This document shows, in pieces, positions 34,536-42,099 of a stretch of 64,000 nucleotides of DNA (positions within the stretch are counted from its first letter, which is position 1; the number at the start of each line of letters is the position of its first letter). Below the pieces are notes generated by a model. That model had not been told where the DNA came from, ran no database searches, and saw only the letters and a list, made by a program, of their open reading frames with translations. The stretch is from Betaproteobacteria bacterium (GTDB lineage: Bacteria > Pseudomonadota > Gammaproteobacteria > Burkholderiales > SG8-39), in the NCBI GenBank assembly GCA_947479645.1, contig CANKAJ010000005.1:1-64000 (forward strand). Direction: 5' to 3'. The position numbers and the translations under genes are program-made.

Positions 34536-35711
34536 ATGTCTTTGTCCTTGGGCGCGTGGGAATTACCCGAAGAACTTCGCATGGTGCGGGATACCGCGCG
34601 GCGATTCATGAAGGAAGAGGTCTGTCCGCAGGAGGAAAAACTGCCGCATGATGCGGTGGAGATGCCTCCGGCAATGTTTGAACCACTCTGCGAAAAAGGT
34701 CGCCAGATCGGCCTGTGGGGTTATCGTTCTCCTCTCGAATTTGGCGGCGCCGGGCTGAATCTGCTGGGGCAGGCGGTCGTGGCCGAAGAGATCGCCAAGT
34801 GTCGCATGGGCCTTTACATACCGGCCTGCGGCACCCTGGGTTCGGATCCGCCCAATGCGGTATTTCTGGGATCCAAGTTTCAGATAGAAAAGTACGGCAT
34901 GCCCGCCGTGAAGAAGGGGAAAAAGTGCTTCGTTGCCATCAGTGAACCTTCCGGTGGTGCCGACCCGGGGCGTGCCATCCGCACGCGTGCCGAGAAGAAG
35001 GGTGACCGTTACATCATCAATGGCCAGAAGATGTGGATCACCGGCGCGGCGGGTGCGGAATGGGGTCTGGTATTCGCGCGTACTGGTGCCGGCGGCCGTG
35101 GCGGCATCTCCTGCTTCATCGTCGATGGCAATTCCAAGGGCATGACCACCAAGTTGATTCCGGTCATTCGCGCCTTTGCTCCGTATGAGGTCTTTTTCGA
35201 TGATGTCGAGGTGCCCGAAGAAAATCGCCTTGGTGAAGAAGGCCAGGGCTTTGCGATGTGCGAGAAATGGCTGGTGGATGGGCGCATTCCCTACTCCGCA
35301 GCGACGATCGGCGTTGCCCAGGCCGCGTTGGAAATTGCCATCGAGTACGCCAAGACACGCGAAACATTCGGCTCGCGGCTGTCCGACAAGCAGGCCATCC
35401 AGTGGATGATCGCCGACAGCCACATGGAACTGCAGGCAGCGCGCCTGCTCACCTGGCAGGCGGCATGGCGCGGCGATCTCGGACACAACTGCAAGGTCGA
35501 AGCCTCGATCGCCAAGGTGACTGCCACCGAGACGGCCGGACGTGTCATTGACCGCGCGGTGCAGATCATGGGCGGGCTGGGCGTGAGCAAGGCGTTGCCG
35601 CTGGAGCGCTGGTATCGCGAGTCGCGCATCCGGCGCATCGGCGAAGGTCCGTCGGAGGTGCAACGGATGGTGGTTGCACGCCACATTCTCGGTGGTGGTG
35701 GCCGGGACTGA
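34536..35711 (+). CDS. Acyl-CoA dehydrogenase family protein
   Basis: ATG 34536 (MSLSLGAW) rather than the 34500 track start. 391 residues. Marks: PEELRMVRDTARRFMKEEVC, AISEPSGGADPGRAIRT, NGQKMWITGAAGAEW, RLGEEGQGF, YAKTRETFGSRLSDKQA, IMGGLGVSKALPLERWYR, and IGEGPSEVQR, in which the catalytic Glu is kept. Looks catalytically complete. First gene of an operon with a crotonase, CoA-transferase, Bug, thiolase-like/DUF35 pair and second CoA-transferase. Confidence 0.92.
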   Translation: MSLSLGAWELPEELRMVRDTARRFMKEEVCPQEEKLPHDAVEMPPAMFEPLCEKGRQIGLWGYRSPLEFGGAGLNLLGQAVVAEEIAKCRMGLYIPACGTLGSDPPNAVFLGSKFQIEKYGMPAVKKGKKCFVAISEPSGGADPGRAIRTRAEKKGDRYIINGQKMWITGAAGAEWGLVFARTGAGGRGGISCFIVDGNSKGMTTKLIPVIRAFAPYEVFFDDVEVPEENRLGEEGQGFAMCEKWLVDGRIPYSAATIGVAQAALEIAIEYAKTRETFGSRLSDKQAIQWMIADSHMELQAARLLTWQAAWRGDLGHNCKVEASIAKVTATETAGRVIDRAVQIMGGLGVSKALPLERWYRESRIRRIGEGPSEVQRMVVARHILGGGGRD

Positions 35712-35782
35712 TTGCCTGTATTGCCGATCCGAAACCCACTGCAAATATCATTCAACGAACCAATAAATCAGGACGCTAATCA

Positions 35783-36559
35783 ATGTCTATCGATTTCAAA
35801 CTCGACGAAGAAGGTATCGCGCTGATCACGATGAATCGGCCCGAGAAACTCAATGCACTCGATGCCGATCATTACCGCATGCTGTCGGAAGCCTGGGAGC
35901 GTGTGCGTGATGACCCGGCGGTGCGCGTCGCCATCATTACCGGTGCCGGCGAACGGTCTTTTTGTGCAGGGGCTGACATCAAGGCCTGGATCGGCCGCGA
36001 TGTGGAACTGTCCGAATTGTGGCTGACCCAGAAGGGGCAGTTGCTCAATCGCGGCCTGGAGGTGTGGAAGCCCGTGATCGCGGCCGTGAACGGTCTGGCC
36101 ATCGGTGGCGGCACGACGCTGCTGCTGGCGACGGATATTCGCGTGGCCGTGCCCGAAGCGACCTTCGGTGTCGCCGAGGTCAAGCGCGGTGTCATTGCCG
36201 GCAATGGCGGCACGCAGCGTATTGCCAAACAACTGCCGCATTGCATCGCCATGGAAATGCTGCTGGTGGGCAGCACCATCACGGCGGAGACGGCCGAGCG
36301 CTGGGGACTCATCAATGCCGTGGTGCCGCGCGAGAAGCTCATGGAAGTCGCCTACGACTATGCCCGCAAGATTGCGGCGAATGCGCCGCTGGCGGTGCAG
36401 GCGTGCAAGGAACTGGCCATACGTTCGCTTGATCTTGATCTGGCCCAGGGCCTGCGCCTGGAACAGATGACCAGCCATATCCTGCAGAGGACCGAAGACG
36501 TGAAGGAAGGGCGCGCCGCATTTGCCGAGAAGCGCGCGCCCAAGTTCCAAGGGCGATGA
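35783..36559 (+). CDS. Crotonase (enoyl-CoA hydratase/isomerase) family protein
   Basis: 258 residues, usual length. Oxyanion-hole segments: SFCAGADIKAW and NGLAIGGGTTLLLATD. The second catalytic Glu is present (FGVAEVKRG, then NGGTQRI), but the first (GGGCEL in hydratases) is Thr (GGGTTL). One-Glu crotonases include isomerases and some hydratases. Its stop overlaps the start of the CoA-transferase gene (ATGA), so the two are translationally coupled. Confidence 0.9.
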   Translation: MSIDFKLDEEGIALITMNRPEKLNALDADHYRMLSEAWERVRDDPAVRVAIITGAGERSFCAGADIKAWIGRDVELSELWLTQKGQLLNRGLEVWKPVIAAVNGLAIGGGTTLLLATDIRVAVPEATFGVAEVKRGVIAGNGGTQRIAKQLPHCIAMEMLLVGSTITAETAERWGLINAVVPREKLMEVAYDYARKIAANAPLAVQACKELAIRSLDLDLAQGLRLEQMTSHILQRTEDVKEGRAAFAEKRAPKFQGR

Positions 36560-37782
36560 CCGCAGCTTCGACCGAAACACCAGCGGCGGAGCGGCCGCTG
36601 GCCGGACTGGTCGTTGTCGATCTCACGCAGATCTACAACGGGCCGTACGCGACGTTCATGCTGGCGGCGGCCGGCGCTGAAGTCATCAAGATCGAACCCC
36701 ATGAAGGCGAGCATCTGCGCCGGCGCACGATCGCGGCGACGTCCACGTCCAAGCTGCCGTTTGCGATGCTCAATGCCGGCAAGCGCTCGCTGCGACTGGA
36801 CCTGAAGACCGAAGCTGGGCGCGACATCGTGTTGCGACTGGTGGAACAGGCTGATGTGCTGGTGGAGAATTTCGCGCCTGGCGTGCTGACCCGACTGGGG
36901 CTGGGGCCGCAAGTGGTGCAGGCGCGCAATCCGCGCATCGTCTACGCCTCTTCCACCGGCTACGGCGACACCGGGCCCTATCGTGATTATCTGGCGATGG
37001 ACTTGTCGGTGCAGGCGATGAGCGGCGTCATGAGCGTGACCGGTTATCCCGACCAGCCGCCGCTGAAGTCCGGCCCGGCCGTTTGCGATTTCTTTGCCGG
37101 CGTTCATCTGTATGGCGCCATCGTCACGGCATTGCTGGAGCGTACCCGTACCGGTCGCGGCCGGCTGGTGCACGTCACGATGATGGAGGCCTCCTACTTC
37201 TCGCTGACTTCCAACCTCGGTATGGTGCACGCGCAGCCGGGTCTGCAATATGCGCGCACCGGCAACCGCCAGGGCGGCATGTCGATCAGTCCCTACAATG
37301 TCTATGAAGCCAAGGACGGCCATATCGCCATCGTGGTCAATCATGACAAGCACTGGCAGTCGCTGTTGACTGCCTTTGGCCAGGAGGCACTGGCCGATGA
37401 TCCGCGCTACCTGACCAATGTCGCGCGCGTCAGCCGCATGGATGAAGTCGATGACATGATCACGAGCTGGACAAAGCAGCTCACAAAGCAGGAAATTTTC
37501 GAGCGCCTGAACGCGCATCACGTGCCGGGAGCGCCGGTGCGTGATCTGTCCGAAGTCATGGAAGATCCGCAATTGCATTCGCGTGGCGCCCTGCGCTGGG
37601 TGGATCATCCTGAATACGGGCGCATTGCCGCGCCGGCCAGCCCGCTGCGATTCGACGGCGAAGCCATGCTGCCCGAGCGGCCCAGCGTTCCATTGGGTAC
37701 CGACAGCCGCGCCGTATTGCAGGAAAGGCTGGGCATGACCGATGCGGAAATAGAATTGCTGGAAAAATCGGGCGTCATCTGA
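36556..37782 (+). CDS. Class III (CaiB/BaiF) CoA-transferase
   Basis: 408 residues, start ATG overlapping the crotonase stop. Marks: GLVVVDLTQIYNGPYATFML, AEVIKIEPHEGEHLRRR, LNAGKRSLRLDL, ENFAPGVLTRLG. The catalytic Asp is in AVCDFFAGVHL. Probably activates the acid taken up with the help of the Bug encoded next (37836). Confidence 0.93.
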   Translation: MTAASTETPAAERPLAGLVVVDLTQIYNGPYATFMLAAAGAEVIKIEPHEGEHLRRRTIAATSTSKLPFAMLNAGKRSLRLDLKTEAGRDIVLRLVEQADVLVENFAPGVLTRLGLGPQVVQARNPRIVYASSTGYGDTGPYRDYLAMDLSVQAMSGVMSVTGYPDQPPLKSGPAVCDFFAGVHLYGAIVTALLERTRTGRGRLVHVTMMEASYFSLTSNLGMVHAQPGLQYARTGNRQGGMSISPYNVYEAKDGHIAIVVNHDKHWQSLLTAFGQEALADDPRYLTNVARVSRMDEVDDMITSWTKQLTKQEIFERLNAHHVPGAPVRDLSEVMEDPQLHSRGALRWVDHPEYGRIAAPASPLRFDGEAMLPERPSVPLGTDSRAVLQERLGMTDAEIELLEKSGVI

Positions 37783-37835
37783 ACAGCAGTGCCGCCAGAC
37801 TTGGGCTAATAGCATCACTCACTGGGGAGATCGTA

Positions 37836-38816
37836 ATGCGCTTCACCATGCCGGGAAATTCTGTATCGATTGCGCTGGCGCTGCTGGTTGGCGTTGTTCT
37901 GCCAGGAACGACGCTGGCCCAGGGCAGTTGGCCAGACAAGCCGGTGAAAGTCCTGGTGCCATCGGCCCCGGGTGGCCCTTCTGATCTGTCTGCGCGGCTG
38001 ATTACCGCGCGCATGCTGGTCGAACTCAAGCAGCCGCTGATCGCGGATAATCGTGCCGGCGGTGGCGGCATGATCGCGCTGCGCATGGCGGCGCAGGCAG
38101 CGCCCGATGGTTACACCCTGGTCATCGGCAATCCGGGGCCGGTTGCGGTGGTGCCGCATACCGAGTCCGATGTGGGGTATGACATCGTGAAGGACTTCGA
38201 GCCGATCTCGACAGTCATGATCGTCCCCATTGTGTTGAACGTGCGCGACGATGTGCCGGCAAAAACGGTGGCAGAACTGGCTGCGCTGATCAAGGCCAGG
38301 CCAACGGCGATCAATTTCGGGTCTTCCGGCATTGGACAATCACCACACATGGCGGCGGAATTGTTCCAGAAGATGATCGGGGTGGAGTTCGTGATCAGCC
38401 CCTACAAGGGCGCGCCTCCCGCAGTGCAGGATCTGCTGGTGGGCAGCATCCAGGCGATGTTTGATACCACCACGGGGTTGCCCATGGTGAAGGCGGGGCG
38501 CCTGCGCACGCTGGCCATCGCCAGCAGCAAACGCTCCACGCTGATGCCGGCCATTCCCACGCTGGGCGAGCTGGGGTATGCCGATTTCGTGATGAGTTCG
38601 TGGTACATCCTGCTGGCACCGGCGCGCACGCCTCAGCCCATCGTCAGGCGTCTCAACAAGCTGGTGAACGACACACTCAATACGCCCGATGTGCGCCAGC
38701 AGTTGGCCGCGATCAATGCCGAAGCGATTCCCAGCACGACCGAAGAGGCGCGCGAGTTCGTGCGCTCCGAGCTGGTGAACTGGGGCAATATCGTGAAGCG
38801 TATCCGCGGCAAGTGA
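37836..38816 (+). CDS. Bug/TctC-family substrate-binding protein
   Basis: ATG 37836 follows GGGGAGA. 326 residues; signal peptide ends near GTTLAQGSWP. Motifs: WPDKPVKVLVPSAPGGPSDL, ADNRAGGGGMIALRMAAQAA, PYKGAPPAVQDLLVGS. The only Bug in the 34536-41716 operon, so it is the best candidate to match a single substrate with a complete set of enzymes. Confidence 0.92.
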   Translation: MRFTMPGNSVSIALALLVGVVLPGTTLAQGSWPDKPVKVLVPSAPGGPSDLSARLITARMLVELKQPLIADNRAGGGGMIALRMAAQAAPDGYTLVIGNPGPVAVVPHTESDVGYDIVKDFEPISTVMIVPIVLNVRDDVPAKTVAELAALIKARPTAINFGSSGIGQSPHMAAELFQKMIGVEFVISPYKGAPPAVQDLLVGSIQAMFDTTTGLPMVKAGRLRTLAIASSKRSTLMPAIPTLGELGYADFVMSSWYILLAPARTPQPIVRRLNKLVNDTLNTPDVRQQLAAINAEAIPSTTEEAREFVRSELVNWGNIVKRIRGK

Positions 38817-38868
38817 CATTGCCTTTTGACAGGATTGCCCAAATTTTTATGCAGCCAGGAGATATGAC

Positions 38869-39993
38869 ATGAGAGGCAAAGCCGTCATTGCCGGCGTCGG
38901 TCACACCGCGTTCGGAAAATTGCCCGGACGCAGCACCGTTTCGATGAATGTCGAGGCCTGCCGCAAGGCGCTCGAAGATGCCAATATCCCCAAGGATCGG
39001 GTCGATGCGGTGTTTGTGAAAACGCCCAGTTCCGCCCGTGAACTCATGTACGGGCAGAAGCTGACCGAGGCGCTGGGCATACAGCCGAAAATGAACTTCG
39101 CGCTGGACCAGGGCGGGGCGGCCAATATTTCGCTGATCTCGATTGCCATCATGGCGATCGATGCCGGTCAGATCGATGTCGCGCTGGTCTGCTATGCGGA
39201 CAACCCGCGTTCGGGTGACCGCGCCATTTATTCACGACCGCGCGGCGATGATGCCGCCTATGGCTGGTTCTCCACCGCGGCCGGTTACGCCATGATTCAT
39301 CAGCGCTATCTCATCGAGCATGGCGCCAGGCCGGAACATTTCGGCGCGGTGGCCGTCGCCTGCCGCAAGCATGGCGCGGCCAACCCCAATGCCCAGGTCA
39401 GAAAAGCCATCACCATGGACCAGTACATGGCCTCGCCCTGGGTGGTCGATCCGCTGCGGCGCGATGACTGCTGTCTGGTGTCCGACGGAGGCGCGGCCAT
39501 TGTCATCATGAGCGCGAAGCGCGCCAGGGAACTGGGCGTCGACAAGCCCGTCTCGATTCTGGGTTTCGGCCACGGCAACACCGGCTGGGAAGTGCCGTTG
39601 CGCCCCGAGCTCACCAGCACGCTGGCGAAAACCGCGGCCAAGACCGCATTTGCCATGGCCGGCCTCGGACCGAAGGACATCGATGTGGCCGAACTGTATG
39701 ACTGCTTCACCATCACGCCGCTGATGACGCTGGAGGATTACGGCTTTTGCAAGCCGGGTCAGGCCGGGCCGTTCGTGTCCGATGGTTGTATTGAAATCGG
39801 CGGTGACCTGCCGTTGAACACCAGCGGCGGACTGCTTTCGGAAACCGGCATGCCCGGCATGCAATTGACCATTGAGGCGGTGCGGCAGTTGCGCGGCGTC
39901 GCCGTCACGCAGGTCAAGGGCGCCAAGGTTGCGCTGGTGAGCAACCAGGGCGGCACCATGCATACCCACGCCACACTTATTCTGGGAAACTGA
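38869..39993 (+). CDS. Thiolase-like (lipid-transfer type) protein without nucleophilic cysteine
   Basis: 374 residues; ATG 38869 after CAGGAGATATGAC. Marks: KAVIAGVGHTAFGK, KALEDANIPKDRVDAVFV, PLRRDDCCLVSDGGAA, ELYDCFTITPLMTLEDYGFC, LPLNTSGGLLSE, IEAVRQLRGV. The nucleophile region reads DQGGAANISLISIAIMAI, without Cys, and neither a GHP histidine motif nor a CaG cysteine motif is present. With the DUF35 protein 3 bases downstream it forms the fourth pair of the window. Candidate aldolase-type lyase. Confidence 0.86.
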   Translation: MRGKAVIAGVGHTAFGKLPGRSTVSMNVEACRKALEDANIPKDRVDAVFVKTPSSARELMYGQKLTEALGIQPKMNFALDQGGAANISLISIAIMAIDAGQIDVALVCYADNPRSGDRAIYSRPRGDDAAYGWFSTAAGYAMIHQRYLIEHGARPEHFGAVAVACRKHGAANPNAQVRKAITMDQYMASPWVVDPLRRDDCCLVSDGGAAIVIMSAKRARELGVDKPVSILGFGHGNTGWEVPLRPELTSTLAKTAAKTAFAMAGLGPKDIDVAELYDCFTITPLMTLEDYGFCKPGQAGPFVSDGCIEIGGDLPLNTSGGLLSETGMPGMQLTIEAVRQLRGVAVTQVKGAKVALVSNQGGTMHTHATLILGN

Positions 39994-39996
39994 ATC

Positions 39997-40392
39997 ATGG
40001 CCGACTATCCACTGCCCCAGGTCACTGAGCTGACCAAGCCCTACTGGGATGCCCTGGACCAGGGGCATATGGTGTTTCAACGCTGCAACGCCTGCGCCAA
40101 TGCCTGGTTGCCGGCACGGCAGGAATGCCCCAACTGCCTCAAGGCCGACATGCGCTGGGAAAAGGCCAGCGGTCGCGGCAAGGTGGTCAGCTGGGTGGTC
40201 TATCACTCGGCCTATCACGATGCCTTCAAGGACCGCCTGCCCTATGTGGTCGCCCTGATCGAACTCGATGAAGGGCCGCGCCTGATGAGCAATTTCCTGG
40301 GGGCGCGCGAGGCACTGCGCGGTGATCTGCCGGTTACGCTGGTGATCGAGCGCGAGCAGGGTTTCGCGCTGGGAAAATTCAAGGCGGCGTAA
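39997..40392 (+). CDS. DUF35 / Zn-ribbon OB-fold protein
   Basis: 131 residues beginning MADYPLPQVTELTKPYWDAL. Zinc ribbon CNAC and CPNC; OB part GRGKVVSWVVYHSAYHDAFK and IELDEGPRLMSNFL. Partner of the preceding thiolase-like protein. Followed after a 118-base gap by another CoA-transferase. Confidence 0.91.
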   Translation: MADYPLPQVTELTKPYWDALDQGHMVFQRCNACANAWLPARQECPNCLKADMRWEKASGRGKVVSWVVYHSAYHDAFKDRLPYVVALIELDEGPRLMSNFLGAREALRGDLPVTLVIEREQGFALGKFKAA

Positions 40393-40510
40393 CTGCGCGG
40401 GCCTGCATGGCCTATTTATTCTGAAGACTGGCAGTAGCTTGGGCCGTGGCCCGAACCGCAGCAGAAACCGGGCCGTGCGGATTGCGAACGCTGCTGAGGA
40501 CATCATTGCA

Positions 40511-41716
40511 ATGGCACACAAAATCCTTTCAAAAATTACCGTCGTGGACATGACCGAGGGTGTCGCCGGGCCATATGCCGCCACCATACTCGGCGATATG
40601 GGGGCAAACGTCATCAAGGTGGAGCGCCAGGAGGGTGACTGGTCGCGCACCGCGGGCACTGGCAGCTATGGCAATGTCGGCAGCGCCCACTTCATCACGC
40701 TCAACCGCAACAAGCGCGATCTTGGGCTGGATATCCGCGCCGCCGACGGCAAGCAGATCATGCAGCGGCTGGTGTCGCGCGCCGATGTGGTCATTTCCAA
40801 TTTCAGACCCGGCGCCATGGCCAAACTGGGGCTGGATTATGATCAATGCAGGGCGCTGAATCCCGATGTCGTGTACTGCACCGTATCGGGCTTCGGGCAG
40901 GAAGGTCCGTACTCGAAGTTTCCGGCCAGTGACACCATCATGCAATCGGTGAGCGGGGTGATGAACATGGTCGGCGAGGCCGATGGCCCGCCGTTGCGCG
41001 TGGGGTTCCCGCTCGTTGATACCACCGCGGCCAATCATGCGGTGCAGGCCATTCTGCTTGCCTTGTACGGCAAGCTGGCCGGACAGCGCGGTGGCGCCAA
41101 TATCGACATCAGCCTCATGGCGGCGGCGATGAGCCTGATGAACGTGAACTTCACCGATTACCTGATCAGCGGCAAGACGCCGCAGCGGCATGGCAACCAG
41201 AACGCCTCGCTCGCGCCGGCAGGCGCCTTCAAGGTGGCCGGCGGGCGCTACGTTACCGTTGCGGTGCTGCGCGATTCGCACTGGAAGAAATTCTGCGCCG
41301 CGATGAGTCTGGAGCATCTGGAAAACGACGAGCGCTTTCGCACCAATACGCTGCGCGTCGGCAATCGCAAGGCGCTCGACGAAATTATCGAGCCGATGTT
41401 CCTGTCGCAGTCGTCGGCCTACTGGCTGGAGCGACTGCGCGCGTCCGACATTCTGTGCGGCCCGATCAATACCTTTGCCGACATTGCCGAAGACGAAGCA
41501 CTGGCGTCGCGGCTGCCCCTGATCGATCCGCGCATCCCCGGCGTATCCCGCACCATGGGCATTCCCATCCGTTTCAATGGCGACTATTTCGGCGTCGAGC
41601 AGCCGCCGCCCGCCAAAGGCCAGCACACGCGCGAACTCCTGGCGGAGCTGGAATTCAGTACCGAAGAAATCGAAGGCTTCTTTCGCTCGGGCACGGCGTT
41701 TTCTGCGGCGGCGTAG
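40511..41716 (+). CDS. Class III (CaiB/BaiF) CoA-transferase
   Basis: ATG 40511 (MAHKILSK) chosen over the 40439 track start, which adds an unrelated Arg-rich stretch. 401 residues. Marks: KITVVDMTEGVAGPYAATIL, ANVIKVERQEGDWSR, NRNKRDLGLDI, SNFRPGAMAKLG. Catalytic Asp in PLVDTTAANHA. Last gene of the catabolic island; after it comes the repeat-rich scar zone. Confidence 0.92.
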   Translation: MAHKILSKITVVDMTEGVAGPYAATILGDMGANVIKVERQEGDWSRTAGTGSYGNVGSAHFITLNRNKRDLGLDIRAADGKQIMQRLVSRADVVISNFRPGAMAKLGLDYDQCRALNPDVVYCTVSGFGQEGPYSKFPASDTIMQSVSGVMNMVGEADGPPLRVGFPLVDTTAANHAVQAILLALYGKLAGQRGGANIDISLMAAAMSLMNVNFTDYLISGKTPQRHGNQNASLAPAGAFKVAGGRYVTVAVLRDSHWKKFCAAMSLEHLENDERFRTNTLRVGNRKALDEIIEPMFLSQSSAYWLERLRASDILCGPINTFADIAEDEALASRLPLIDPRIPGVSRTMGIPIRFNGDYFGVEQPPPAKGQHTRELLAELEFSTEEIEGFFRSGTAFSAAA

Positions 41717-41759
41717 CAATACGCGGTTCGTTGAGCGTCTCCTTGATACGCTCAATTCC

Positions 41760-41853
41760 TGTCATCCTGAGCGTAGCGAAGGATCTGCTGTGTGCCTTTG
41801 AATCAGCAACTTGAAAAAGCAGATTCTTCGTAGCTACGCTCATCAGAATGACA
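41760..41853. repeat. Palindromic intergenic repeat, copy 1
   Basis: TGTCATCCTGAGCGTAGCGA...GGATCTGCT on the left is mirrored by AGCAGATTC...GCTCATCAGAATGACA on the right. Two more two-armed copies (46848 and 57311) and one half copy (52747) are in the window. All lie between genes. Confidence 0.85.
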
Positions 41854-41915
41854 TTCCCGCGGACTTAAACGAACCGTAAAGGGGGGAGGGGGCTGCCAAG
41901 GGTGCTGCCCTACTT

Positions 41916-41979
41916 GCCGTCACGCCGAAGTTGCCTGAAGTTGCCTGAGGATCTGAAGGCACGCATCTACAACCTGGCT
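41916..41979 (+). pseudogene. Decayed ribbon-helix-helix antitoxin fragment
   Basis: This stretch matches the first 50-odd bases of the intact antitoxin at 44530 (GCCGTCACG...GAAGTTGCCTGA, then CTGAAG..ACGCATC..ACCTGGCT). A perfect 10-bp tandem duplication, AGTTGCCTGA twice, breaks the frame. After it, the shifted frame reads KLPEDLKARIYNLA against KLPEELKTRINDLA in the intact protein. No toxin partner follows. It is a relic of a second copy of the toxin-antitoxin locus; the GGDEF gene lies between relic and intact copy. Confidence 0.75.
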
Positions 41980-42099
41980 CCCCGACCAGGGCAAAAGTGG
42001 GCATTGGTACGGTGTAATTACCATGCCTTGACAGACCGAAATCGCCCGGAGCCGCCTCTGACGCTGATCAGGATGTCTGCTTACGCCAACACCGGCCAT

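Noticed and set aside
36358-37818. 486-residue minus-strand ORF
   Set aside because: Shadow of the CaiB gene at 36556 caused by GC-rich codon bias; no domain is recognisable.
39232-40659. 475-residue minus-strand ORF
   Set aside because: Antisense to the thiolase-like and DUF35 genes, which have clear motifs and ribosome sites.
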